A DNA stretch of 64,000 bases from Oenanthe sinensis (taxonomy: Eukaryota > Streptophyta > Magnoliopsida > Apiales > Apiaceae). Under the pieces are notes generated by a model. It was given only the letters and a program-made list of their open reading frames with translations. It was not told the DNA's origin and made no database searches. The DNA lies in NCBI GenBank assembly GCA_028671895.1, contig CM053813.1, forward strand, positions 39,031,501 through 39,095,500, written 5' to 3'. Shown here piece by piece: positions 24,801-35,830 of this stretch; the first letter of the stretch is position 1, and each line of letters opens with the position of its first letter. The translations under genes and the position numbers were made by a program.

Positions 24801-26407
24801 AATAAAAATTTATTTTTATTTTATTTTAGAATTTTGTATCCCTATATAAATAACATTAATAATTCTTATTGAATTTGACCTTAAAGAGTTTTCTATTTTC
24901 TTCTTATGGATTTAAAACTTATTCTCTGTGATTCACTCATAATCGTTTATTTGTGTTCTTAAAATTTAATGCTTGTTAATTTATTCCAAGTTTCTGTTTT
25001 GGGTGACATAAGGAATTCTTGATTTGATCATCCCTTATATTTTCACTTAGATTACCTAATTTTTAGTGTTTAATTATTAGGTTGTGTAAATGTATACACA
25101 ATTGATTTTGTTTGTTGTAAACAAACATTTGATGAATATATGTGCTAACACTTTTAATACAATATCTAGAATTGTCGGCTTCTTTTGATCTTATTCCCTC
25201 CTCATGTTGGTGGATTTTCTCCGACTCCAACAATAATATATAGGATCTATGTATAGCATTTATAGTTAATTATGCTTCACATTTACATGAACATGTATTT
25301 TGAAAACCAAATTTTGCCACTATAATCCTTAATAAAATAATAGTGATCTACCCTGAATACTCTATATTATTGAAATTCTTGTTATTTTTTCTTGAAATTC
25401 TTGTTATTTTTTCTCGTCCATACTTTTTTACGGAAACATACCACTTATTTGATACAATTAATCTGAAGCCATCTGCGGTTACGGACCATTGTCTAAATAT
25501 TAAAAAATTTAATCAACACCTATATATAGGGAGTAGATAAAATTATTTGTGAGAAGATGAAATGTTTGTAGCAGGGAGTGAATGTGATTTAAGAAGAAAT
25601 TGCAAAGGTGGCAATGACTATATATACTCACTTCAACTTGCAGACAAATTTTGTTGGCCTCTTCAAGTGATCTACAGAAGCAGCCCTCCTCTGATGACTT
25701 GTGTTTACTCCACATCTAGATTCACCCCCTTTTGGCCCAACTTTGGTGTTTTGCACCACTTTCTTTGGTGTCTCCACCGCAGTCTTCTGACCCAATCTCC
25801 TGACATCCTCCAAATTAACTGATGTCCCTGCAGGCTCAATTGATTGCACCGCGGGAACCGCATAAGGCCTTTGCGAATCAGGCAACGTGGTACCAGGAGG
25901 CAGTGGAGGGGGACAGGGACTGTACATAAGTTGTCTAGGTGGTACTGGTATATTTTGTAGTGGTGGTGGAGCTGGGTAAAACAAATTTGGATATACCGGA
26001 TGAAGTAAAGGAATAAGGGTTCTAGGAGGTGGCTCCAGACTATAATTTGGGTATGGAGAAGAAGAAGATCCGACACCACCAAACCAATTTAGAGTGTGTG
26101 GATTTGATCCTCCTAAATGCACTGGTGGTGCAGGCCGGAAAGGATCTAGATTAAGCCGTGGAAAAAACTGAAAATGGGTAGAAGAAGGTGGCAGTGGTGG
26201 TGGGGGTGGTGCAGGCAGAAAGGGATCTAAATTAAGAGGTGGAAAAATCTGGGTAGAAAAAGGTGGCTGTGGTGGTGGTGCAGGCCTGAAGGAATCTAGA
26301 TTAATCGATCGAAAAAACTGTATAGAAGGTGGAGGAGGTGGCGGTGGGGGAAATCTCCGAGTCATTTTTTGGGGTGCAGATGAATATGAGAGATGAGTTT
26401 GCTGCAA
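15823..26407 (-). CDS. ELF7-like protein, PAF1 homologue (12 exons)
   Basis: Exons, 5' to 3' on the minus strand: 26407-25632, 18839-18774, 18258-18151, 18049-17863, 17764-17709, 17631-17509, 17049-16944, 16752-16666, 16554-16483, 16406-16329, 16245-16102, 16008-15823. All phases fit, giving 662 residues (another in-frame ATG lies at 26365). PAF1 is the founding subunit of the PAF1 complex, which travels with RNA polymerase II and supports H3K4/H2B marking. In Arabidopsis, ELF7 is needed for FLC expression. Residues 1-258 are proline-rich with repeated NLDPF units. The PAF1 core begins LKRPTKFVCKLK and continues FHNDLPDP, EPDLGIPFDLLDLSVY, DPEDEELL, IEESFEACK, NKNLQPDEILPLLPDFD, GDQFVVATFDG and YMVPSVDELSKDM. 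A basic tail (LALRKKRAIEKK) follows. Intron 1 (about 6.8 kb) carries a copia. The core is diverged in places, so this may be a second copy; expression is not shown. Confidence 0.88.
18840..19504. other. ELF7 intron 1, 3' part
   Basis: AT-rich intron sequence between exon 2 of the ELF7-like gene and the truncated copia LTR. No frame or named repeat was recognised. Confidence 0.5.
19868..21400 (+). pseudogene. copia gag (UBN2-type) with CCHC knuckle
   Basis: Broken gag frame of the intronic copia. The UBN2-like N-terminal block contains KDGKEKDIDDLTDADLSKM and SSCKMAKEIWDTLQLSHKGS. After a frame break comes a 300-codon frame (20260-21162) with the zinc knuckle CFECGKPRHYKKDC near 20650 and a charged, coiled-coil-like tail. 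A further frame at 21198-21398 continues it. Stops and frameshifts mean no intact Gag is made. Confidence 0.8.
22443..23937 (+). repeat. 3' LTR of the intronic copia
   Basis: Starts TGCTAATCTGATGTGTTTTG right after the purine tract AAAAAGTGGGAGAT and ends near CATTCACA. Its last 240 bases match the left LTR remnant at 19505-19744. Confidence 0.75.
23938..25631. other. ELF7 intron 1, 5' part
   Basis: Intron sequence between the copia and the donor of ELF7 exon 1 (GTGAGT at 25631-25626, minus strand). Repeated motifs near 24480-24600 and at 25370-25415 (a short tandem AATTCTTGTTATTTTTTCT) suggest old repeats, but no element was identified. Confidence 0.5.
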
Positions 26408-27516
26408 GGGATTATAAATGAAAGTGTGTATGTATGTCTACCTATATTTGTGAGTGGAGTCCGCTGGATGGAGTCCGGATCCATATATGCATGTCAATTT
26501 TTGTTCTTTAGTTCGTCAAGAGAAAACATTTTTTAACTTTTTATTTTCTTTAATGATTATTTTTTTACATTTCTCATGTAAAATTATATATCATTTTTTG
26601 TTATTTTTTCATTTTTGAAAAACATTTTTTCCTATCTTTTCTTTTTCATTATCCAACTATTCACTATTTTTTTAACACTTTAATTACTTAATTATTCATT
26701 TGTATTAATATTCATATAAAAAAGTATGCATATTTTAATTTGTATGAGGGTATAAATATCAAGTATATATAATTTTATTTGAAATTAGTATACTTAAAAG
26801 TATCAAAATTGTACATATTTTAATCATATATAAAGAATATATTAATTAAATTTACAATTTTACTAAACCAATATATGGAAGTAGCATAATACTTTTTTAG
26901 AAATGTGTAATATTTATATTATTATTTAAATGTGATTTCAATATTATTGGTTTTAATATTTTAATTCAAACATTATTACTCCTTGGTATTTGTTTGAATT
27001 TTATATAATTTGAAAAGCTTCCCAAAACTTTACTAGATATGTTTACTAAGTTATAGATAACAAAGTTTACTAAATACATTTATAACATTTATAACAACAG
27101 TTGTCCCAAAATTGGAAATATAAATTTCATACATACTAATTATACAATTTAAATTTTGAAAGTTAAACCAAATATTTCAAGTCCAATATGATTGATCAAA
27201 TAATACAATTTGATGAAGATGTTGGTCTTGTGCACCCGATATTATGGTTTTCTAAATCATTTTGAAAATATTTTTGACTATTTAATTATTTTTTATTATT
27301 TTTTTTATATATAAAAATATACAATGTTTTTGTTTATTTTTAGATTTTGAAATGATTTTTTACTATCTTTTATCTTTTTAATATTTAAAATATTACATTT
27401 AGTATAACTGTGAATTTTATATGTTAAAATTCATTTAGTAATTGTGATTTTTAAAGATAATTTTATTAAAATTCTACTTAATAGAAGAGGAGTGTACTGT
27501 TCTATTATAACCTAAC

Positions 27517-27557
<41 letters not shown>

Positions 27558-27917
27558 CATCAATATTATATTTTTAGGTTTAAGGTGAGTATACTAGCAT
27601 TGTTGAGACTATGTGTAACAAACTTATTAAACAATATAATATATTTACATTTCATCAATATTATATTTGAGGTGTATGTTAATATTGTTGAGAGAGTGTG
27701 TGTGATTGGATTATTTGATAATATAATTAAATTCAAATAGAAATTAAAATATATAATACTAACACTAAATATATATAAAATTGTAAATAAATATAAATAT
27801 AAATTATAATTTACAATATTATAGTATAAAATTAAATATTAAAATAAATAGATTAACCCTACCAAAATAACAATTGACCCATCAATTAATCAAGTACAAC
27901 TTTTAATATTTTTTAAG

Positions 27918-27967
<50 letters not shown>

Positions 27968-27999
27968 TGAATATTTAATACTTAGAGAATATAGTTTGA
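26408..27999. other. Upstream region of the ELF7-like gene, AT-rich
   Basis: About 90 bases next to the start (26408-26500) resemble 30800-30900 upstream of the ELF7 exon-1 pseudocopy, including GTGGAGTCCG, so part of the promoter was copied with the exon. The rest is very AT-rich, with perfect (TA)n runs at 27518-27556 and 27919-27965. No gene is seen. Confidence 0.5.
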
Positions 28000-28390
28000 G
28001 TTATAAATACTTTCAATCTTTTGTATTGTTTCAAGTGTAATTGATAATCAGTAAAGTGGTAAGAGCTTCTAAGTGAGAGAACAAATGAGTTACTTGGTTC
28101 AGTTGTATTGTTTCTACAAGGCAAAGAGTTTGAGGAACAAAAGGATATTCAAGAGTGGGACTTGAAGAATTTAAGTTTGAAGAACAGATTGTAAGGCAGA
28201 GGACAATAGCAAGTTGAAATCATTATGCTCTGGATTGATGGATATTATAATTAACAAGCCATTTTCAGTAATTGAGTTTAAGGGAGATATATCTTAATCT
28301 TGTAATTAGATTATTATTGATTAATATATATTCTCTTATAAGGAACCATGACGTAGACCATTAAATATATGAGTCGAATTTACTGATATT
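28000..28390 (+). mobile_element. Diverged LTR remnant related to the intronic copia
   Basis: It shows the same order of motifs as the 3' part of the LTR at 22443-23937: TTCAAGAGTGGGACTTG-like text, then AACAAGCCATTTTCAGTAAT, then ATATATTCTCTTA and ACGTAGACCATTA. No coding part is attached, so it is a solo or truncated LTR of the same family. Confidence 0.6.
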
Positions 28391-29460
28391 TTAGCAACAA
28401 ATCTAATAAATATGTGCTTGGGGTATTGGTTTTTTTGAACCAAACTCAGCCTTAATCACTAACCCACAACCCGAGCCCAACAACCCACCACCCCATCATG
28501 AAGCCCCTTTCCCACTGCTTCAAGCCACCCTCTTTCTTTCCCTACTCCTCCGATCATCTTCTACGTGATTTTTCACCAAAAATAATCTCTTCCATCATAT
28601 CATGTTCTCTTCTCAACTATTAAAGTGTATGTATCCCTTTATATATCATATTATTATCAATATCATCATCATAATCCATTATGACTTTCAATGATCCAAC
28701 CACTTCCAATAATAATCCTAATTGGTCACCATTATTATGTTTGTGGAACAAAAAGATTTATTAAATTCGCAAGGAACAGAATTGGTGAATCTGATAATTT
28801 TTATAATACAAATTAGTAATTTTTATAGTACAAATGTATGATTTATCTAATATAAATTAGTGATTGGATGTCAATATATATCACATATATCATATTTAAA
28901 TTTTAGATCTGATAATTTTTATGAGTGGTGATAAATCTTTGTAAGTGATAGTCGTTGAAAATTGAATTTACATTATAGAAACATGTAGAGACTGAAGAGT
29001 TACCAACAAATAATAGTAAAAATCAATGAAGATAAAGATAAAAAAAATGTTGGCCGGAAGTAATGACGACATGAGATAGGTTCGGAATCAACGGTGATTA
29101 GAGTTGTGATCGCAATCAATGGTAGACCAGAATCACCGGGCGGCTAAGGGAGGGGCTAGGGGCTAGGGGTGGAGGCGGGGGAAAGGGGTTGTGTAGGAGA
29201 GGGCGAGTTGATGATGTCATAAATGGGTGGCATAGTAAAATAAGGGCTGAGTATAGTAAAATAGGAAGTGTGTATAGTCAAATAGGTAGTGGAGATAGTG
29301 GTTTCTATTTTCTATTATAAGATTGTTTTTTATAAAAAAAAAAAAAAAAAACTTGATGCGTTTTATGTAATCTATGACTGCAAACGCACTATATCTTTTG
29401 TTAGCCGATATTAGCAAGTGGGTCATTTACACAAAGAGACAGTTTTATCGATTTTAATCG
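28391..29460. other. Intergenic with a G-rich island, no gene recognised
   Basis: A C-rich stretch (28450-28560) and a G-rich stretch (29135-29210) stand out from AT-rich surroundings. No convincing coding frame was seen on either strand. Confidence 0.4.
29152..29188 (+). other. Putative G-quadruplex sequence
   Basis: Four or more runs of at least four G: GGGGCTAGGGGCTAGGGG, then GGGGG and GGGG with short loops. This satisfies the usual pattern for an intramolecular quadruplex. Function unknown. Confidence 0.6.
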
Positions 29461-30164
29461 AATTACCATAAATTGTTTCAAGAGCAAATGAATGTTTAAA
29501 AATATTAATTAACTACTAATTAAAACTAAACTAACACTAATAAAATAAATTAAAAACCTAGAATAGTCAGGTCTACCATACTTAGGCAATAACTGGCTTC
29601 TATGCTAAAGTTATAAGAGTGGTGATGCAACTAGAGTTTGTTAATCTCTCTCAAGTATTAACACTCTGAAAATATGTTTACACAATTAATAATTTTTAGT
29701 AGTTCAATTAATGAGGTAGTCAGAGTAGTATTAATATCTCTCGAGTATTAAGGCCCTCAGAAATTCAATGATACTCTCGCACTCAAATTCAATTCTGCTA
29801 ATCGTATGTATGCCTCTAGTACGAGTTAGTAAATCTCTCGATCTATATCCCTATTAGCATAAAATTAATTCATGATTTGGCCGATTACACAAATTAAACA
29901 TTCAAACATAATCGACTAGAATTAACCGTGAAAATCATGTCAATATTATAATGCAAATATGGTCTCCCTTAAACCCTAAAAACTACTACTCGCTAATAAT
30001 TAAACAAGTAAAACAACTATTTTAATAAAGAAACATAATTAAACTAATAAAAATAAAGAAAAAATTTCAATAAGAAAACCTTCGATTCTCCTTGTCACAA
30101 GAAAAAATCATGGTCTCGCTCCATCTCCTTCTAACCCTACCCTAATATTATCTCTACTCTCCTC

Positions 30165-30202
<38 letters not shown>

Positions 30203-30424
30203 TCTTTGTTGTTTATATAAAACGCATATATATATATATATATATACTTACAATTTTATCAATAAAGTCATGATTTAAAATAATTTTAAAAATGGCATAG
30301 AACCGGGCCAGAGATAATGTGTGTAAAGATATGGTACGTATAAAATGAAAACTAGTGATAACATGAAAGGGTGGAGTGAATGCATTAATTTTTAAAAAGA
30401 AATTTAAAGTTTACAATGACTAAT
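29461..30424. other. Intergenic with microsatellites
   Basis: Contains (AAT)n at 30164-30201 and (TA)n at 30227-30246. A short repeated phrase on AATCTCTC...AGTATTAA occurs around 29645 and 29735. No gene was recognised. Confidence 0.6.
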
Positions 30425-30890
30425 TGACTATATATACATACCCACTTCATCATGCAAACAAATTTATTGGCCTCCTCAAGGATCTTGAAATGCAGTCCAC
30501 CTATGATGTCTGGTTCATTCCCCATACCCACTGGATCATTGCCCTTTTGGTATAACTTTGGTGTTTTGCACCACTTTCTTTGTTGTCTCGGCCATTGTTT
30601 TCAGAACGAAATCTCCTAACATCCTCCATTTCAACTGAGCTTGAAAACCAATTTAGGGAGTGCTGATTTGTTCCTCTTGATTGCACTGGTGGTCTTAATT
30701 AGGACATGAAACAAAATCCGCAGAAGAACAAACACAAGAACAAGGCGATGGTGGTGGTGGTGATCAAAATCTATTACAGTGTGATGAATATGATTCATGG
30801 AGTTGTGAGGTTGATGAGCTGCAAGTGATAATATATATTACAGTGTGCTCAATATCTCTCTCTCTCTCTATTTGTGTGTGGAGTCCGTAT
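30425..30890 (-). pseudogene. Degenerate ELF7/PAF1-like exon-1 copy with upstream region
   Basis: Minus-strand similarity to the ELF7-like first exon covers the exon end and intron start (AAATTTATTGGCCTCCTCAAG; compare the gene at 25640-25660), the charged stretch (read as VEMEDVRRF) and the LNWF segment. It continues into the upstream GTGGAGTCCG region. The proline-rich middle is deleted and the frame is broken. No other ELF7 exons lie nearby. Because flanking non-coding sequence is included, this was a DNA-level duplication and not a retrocopy. Confidence 0.7.
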
Positions 30891-31535
30891 AATTATGAGT
30901 GGGATGTTTGCACCACCACTAATATTCTTTTATTGGTCAAACGAAAATTTAAAATGTTCTTATTCTTTCAATTTCTTTAATAATTAGTTTTTTCTTATTT
31001 TTCTGTTTTTTCTATAAAAATATACTATCTTTGTTGTTTATATTTTTTATCCATATATGAAATTTACTTTTTCCTGTCTTCTATTTTTTCAATGTTTGGA
31101 ACATTTCATTCCATATAACAATGAATATTATATTTTCAGAATCTTCCAAAAACGTTATTGATACATTATGTGTCACTTATTTCAATCTTTTAATTACTTT
31201 ATTTTAGAGTTATTTTACTTAAATTACATTTAACAGAAACTGGCATGAGTTTTAATTTTTTTATTTCACATCTCAAACGTTGGGAATTCCTGTAATTTTA
31301 TGTGTTTATATTAAATAAAATTGTTAAATTACGTCAATAATATATTAAAATAGACTTAATTACACTATAATATCTTTAAGTATAATTAATCTAATGTTGA
31401 TTTGGGAGAGTTTTCAACTCTTGCTTTCTTCCCCGGTCTATTTGGAGTCATCTTGTGAATTCGTTTACTTTTTTTGCAGGCAAGTAAAACATTGTGTATG
31501 AGAAAATACTTGTAGTGATTAATGCAATTTATGCA

Positions 31536-34520
31536 TGTAACATCCCGTATTTTTATTTATATATTTAGTTATATTATTTAATATATAGTATAATATTAGT
31601 GAGTCATTACTGATTTATTACATATTTTTATATTTAGTTTATTATTATGATATTTTAGAAGATTTATTATCAACAAGAGAAAAGAAATGAGAAATGAGAT
31701 AAAAAAAAAAGGGAATAGAATAAAAAGAAAAGGGAAAAAGGAGTTAAGGTTAACAAAAAAAAGAGATAGGTAAGTTTTCTTGGAGCTTCCATAGAGAATA
31801 CAGAGAGAGAGAAAGAGGAGTGGAAGATGGATGAGGAGAAGAAAGAGAAAAGAGATGAGGAAATGACTCAAGATGATAGTTTATTGTTTTAATTTGGGTT
31901 CATGTGATGAGGACATCTTAATTTTTGAGGATCTTTGAGATTTAAGGTTCGAATTTCTTTTCACAACTCTTTATTTTCACATCATTACTCGAAATTCGTA
32001 TTGTTAATTCGAAATTGTATGTATATGGTATATTTATATGTATCAGTTTGTCTCAATTCTGATTTTTGTTAAATTCATATCTCCCTCATTATTTATCGAA
32101 TTGTTAAGATCTTATTGTGCCTAGAAATCTATTTCAATTATCTACAACTTTCGTTATTTGTGTTTTCTGAAATTCTTCTTACAAACATGTTGAAATCTGT
32201 ATTTTGTGCAATCTGATAGAAATTTTGAGTTGTTATCTTGTAACTTCGAAAATTCATAGTAAATTGAATATTTATTCAATATTCATGTGTAGTATCATTC
32301 TGAAAAGGTCTTTTCGAGCTCTTTGTTTTTTGTTTACATTCTATCATCAAATTCTGTGGTGTTGAGGTCTTAAATCTCAAAATTCTACTATGATTAGGTA
32401 CTGATTTTGTTCTAACAGCCCGTATTTATTTAGTTTCTGCATTCTTTACTTATCCGTTTTTGACGAGTCTTGCCATTCTGGAAAGGTCTCAGAATCCTCT
32501 ACGAGTTCTATGTTTTGTGATTTTTCATTTGAATTCATCTTTATAGAGTAAATTGGGAATTTGTCGGACTAGTCAGATGTGAGTTTATTTGTATAGTCCA
32601 TATTGTATGATATTTGGCGTGTGTGATATTTTGAGTGAGATTCTTTAAGATTATTTGTGATATATGATTGATTTGAGAGATTTTGTAAAACCTCCATCAT
32701 GAGTGCAAATCTCATGCTTTGGCACCTCCTATGCAGTGTATTTAAATAGTATGGGCGTGTCGTCCGGGTTAAGGGACACGTATAGTCATGACTACTTTGT
32801 ATGTGTGTTTTGACCATTTGGATAACATTGTGTTTTGTACCGTGCAAACCACTATAAGATTTTGGGTAACATTTGATTTGTTATATGCAAACCCCTGTAT
32901 GTTTTAATGACTACATATTCTGGAGAACCGAAATGTAGGACATCTTGTAAGTGTAAGATTGTCTCCCATATCAGTAAGTAAGTTTATTTTTTATTAGAAA
33001 ATATGTATGGTTTGTATTCCAGTTTTATTTTAAGAATTCTTGATATTTATCTTTTTCCAATGTTGTCATCACTCATTATTTCGACATTCAGTTTATATTC
33101 ATATTATCATCATATCTAACCTTTGTAATCTTCGCATTATTTTATATCCGTATATGAGTCTTTCGCTCACTACCGGTCTATGTTTTCTTGCTTTCCCGCG
33201 GCAAGTATTCATTATTAGGTGGACTATCTTTTGGGAAGAGTGAGAATTGCAAATTTTGAGGAACTTATTTAATTCTTAGTTTTTATCCGTCAGAGTTAAT
33301 AAATATGGATTTGGATTTGTGAAATTTGGAAATTTTAGTTGTAATTTTTAAATTTTAGATTATAAGTTTTCGGATATTGAGCAGTTGTAACGTTTTATTG
33401 GATTTTTGAAGAATTTTATTTACGTGAAGAAGTTCGGGATTTTAAATTTATTTTATAAGACCTTCATCATTAGTGGATAAATCTCATATTTTGGCACCTC
33501 CCATGCGGTGTATCTAAATAGTATGGGCGTGTCACCGGAGTTAAGTGACACGTATAGTCATGACTACTTTGTATGTGTATTTTGACCATTTGGATAATAT
33601 TGTGTTTTGTACCATGCAAGCTTCTGTAAGATTTTGGGTAGCATTTGATTTGATCTATGTAAACCCCTATAAGTTTTGATGATTACATATTCTGGAGAAC
33701 CGAAATGTAGGACATCCTGTAAGTGTAAGATTGTCTTCCATATCAGTAAGTAAGTTTATTTTTTATTATAAAATATATATGGTTTGTATTCCAGTTTTCA
33801 TTTAAGAATTCTTGATATTTATCTTATTCTATTGTTGTCATCACTTATTATTTCGACATTTAGTTTATATTCATATTATCAACATGTCTCGCTCTTGTAC
33901 TCTTTGCATTATTTTATATCTGTATATGAGCATTTCGCTCACTGTCGGTCTTTGTTTTCTTGATTTCCCCCGACAGGTATCCATTATTTTTTTGACATTT
34001 AGTTTTAATGATTAAATGTAGGACATCGTATAAGTGTAAGATTGTCTCCCATATCAGTAAGTAAGTTTATTTTTTATTATAAAATATGTATGGTTTGTAT
34101 TCCAGTTTTCATTTAAGAATTCTTAATATTTATCTTATTCCATTGTTGTCATCACTCATTATTTCGGCATTCAGTTTATCTTCATATTATGAGCATGTCT
34201 AACCATTGTACTCTTTGCATTATTTTATATCCTTATATGAGCATTTCGCTCACTACCGGTCTATGTTTTCTTGATTTCCCTCGGCAAGTATTTATTATTA
34301 GGTGGACTACCTTTTGGAAAGAGTGCGAATTGCTGATTTTGAGGAGATTGTTTAATTCTTAGTTTTTATCCGTTAGAGTTAATAAATATGGATTTGGATT
34401 TGGATTTGAAGAATTTAGTTGCAACTTTAATTTTGGATTGTAAGTTGTTTGACTTTGAGGAGTTGTATTGTTTTATTGGATTTTTCGTTAATATTATTTA
34501 AGTGAATAAGTTCGGGATTT
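31536..34520 (+). mobile_element. LTR-like region with partial tandem units
   Basis: Begins TGTAACATCCCGTATTTTT, a start typical of many plant Ty3/gypsy LTRs. The second half is repeated: unit 1 from about 32690, unit 2 from about 33465 (spacing about 773) and a shortened unit 3 from about 34014. Each carries phrases such as AGTATGGGCGTGTC, TCCCATATCAGTAAGTAAG, TTTCGCTCACT and TAGGTGGACTA. No polyprotein is attached. The assignment to an LTR is inference. Confidence 0.45.
32690..34520 (+). repeat. Three-unit long tandem repeat
   Basis: Homologous landmarks recur. GGCACCTCC occurs near 32721 and 33494. AAATGTAGGACATC occurs near 32932, 33703 and 34014. The third unit lacks about 460 bp. Units differ by many point changes, so the array is old. 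Confidence 0.85.
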
Positions 34521-34689
34521 TAAAGTGCACATGTTCCAGAGTTGTGTCATTTGCATCTCTACGCAAACCACAGTGGAACGTTAATCACTGGCTTAGTGCC
34601 CTCTTGTACTGCTTTCTTCATGAGGTCATTTTACTACGATTATATTTATAAAAATCACAATAAATTATGTCTTCAAGCATATCATTCTT

Positions 34690-35830
34690 AGTTGTTCTCC
34701 TTTTTGTGGTCTACATGAAATTTTAACATTCGGAGGTAGAGATTTTGGTTATGTAGTTTCTTGCCAACACCGAGGCCCAACAATTGGCTTCAATGTACAA
34801 TGTATAATAGTAAAGTTGTTTTCAATGTGTATTAAACTAAGTTCTAAATGATGGTGACATTAAAAGAGTTAACTGAGAGTATTACCTAGCTTCATATACA
34901 TATTTTTGTAGCATGAATGTCAAGATTCATTCCAAATAATTATTTTTTGTGCCTCCACTTCATGTCAAAACAATTACCATCATATTGGATTGCTCAAGAC
35001 ATGAATGTAAACAATTAAAAGCAATCTCACAGAAAAAATAAAATAGACGATCAAATGACTCAATAAATTTGTTTCCACGAACTTCTTAAGCTTCTTTTGT
35101 ATACTAGGGAAAATGTTAACTTTCCTTGCAATAAATTATCTCTTGTTGCTTAAACCTTTTCATGAATGCTTTGTGCATATCTAAACATGGTCATGATCGG
35201 GAGATCCTATATTTCCTAATATTGTTATTAAAAACTTCAAGTTATTAACATTGGTTCTAAAAACATATATATGTGATCCCTTGTCTTAGCCATCAGCCAA
35301 TCTTACTTTTTTGAAGCAATCTGTGAAATACATATATCATGCACAAGTATTTCATATGCTAATTTAAAAACAAAAAAGGAAAGCAGTCTCAATAGCTCGT
35401 TCATCCTTCCCATATGCCACTTGAATTTCAATTCTGTGATTGCTCTAGTAGCTTTCCACAACAAATGTATCAAGGCAATCCCTTTAATTACTTGTGATCC
35501 TTATGCATGTTTTGGTATAAATGAATAAAACAAAAAATTTGTTTTACTTTATAATTAGGGACCATAAGCTCTAAGACACTAATCAACTCCCATAAAAAGA
35601 TATAACAAATAGTTCACTGTAGAGCATGCCTAATAGAAAAGAGAATGTGTAATAAAATAAAAGTATAATGTATCTACATTTTACCTCCAGGATCCTGTGA
35701 TTTCAGACTCCAACTGGATGCATGTTATTATTGGTATCAACTTCAACTACTGCTAGTAATTCTCCACTAAATGGTCCTTTGAGGTGACAATCATGTAGAC
35801 CAATGTTAACAATGTTTGCACAAAACTGCA
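34690..35830 (-). pseudogene. MULE transposase remnant
   Basis: On the minus strand, 35809-35707 reads LHDCHLKGPFSGELLAVVEV followed by DTNNNMHPVGV. This is the conserved block of Mutator-like transposases that contains the first catalytic Asp (DGCHLKGPYGG... type). Further along, near 35460-35400, LIHLLWKATRAITELKF matches the alpha-helical region of the same family. Frames between are interrupted, and the zinc-finger ends and terminal repeats were not found. Confidence 0.5.

Noticed and set aside
25562..26082. Overlapping frames on both strands across ELF7 exon 1
   Set aside because: They are shadows of the proline-rich exon; only the 25632-26407 minus frame matches the family and splices onward.
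29217..29426. 69-codon minus frame with poly-Phe
   Set aside because: Arises from a poly-A tract; low complexity.
31596..31871. 91-codon Leu/Phe-rich minus frame
   Set aside because: Complement of a purine-rich LTR-like stretch; composition alone explains it.
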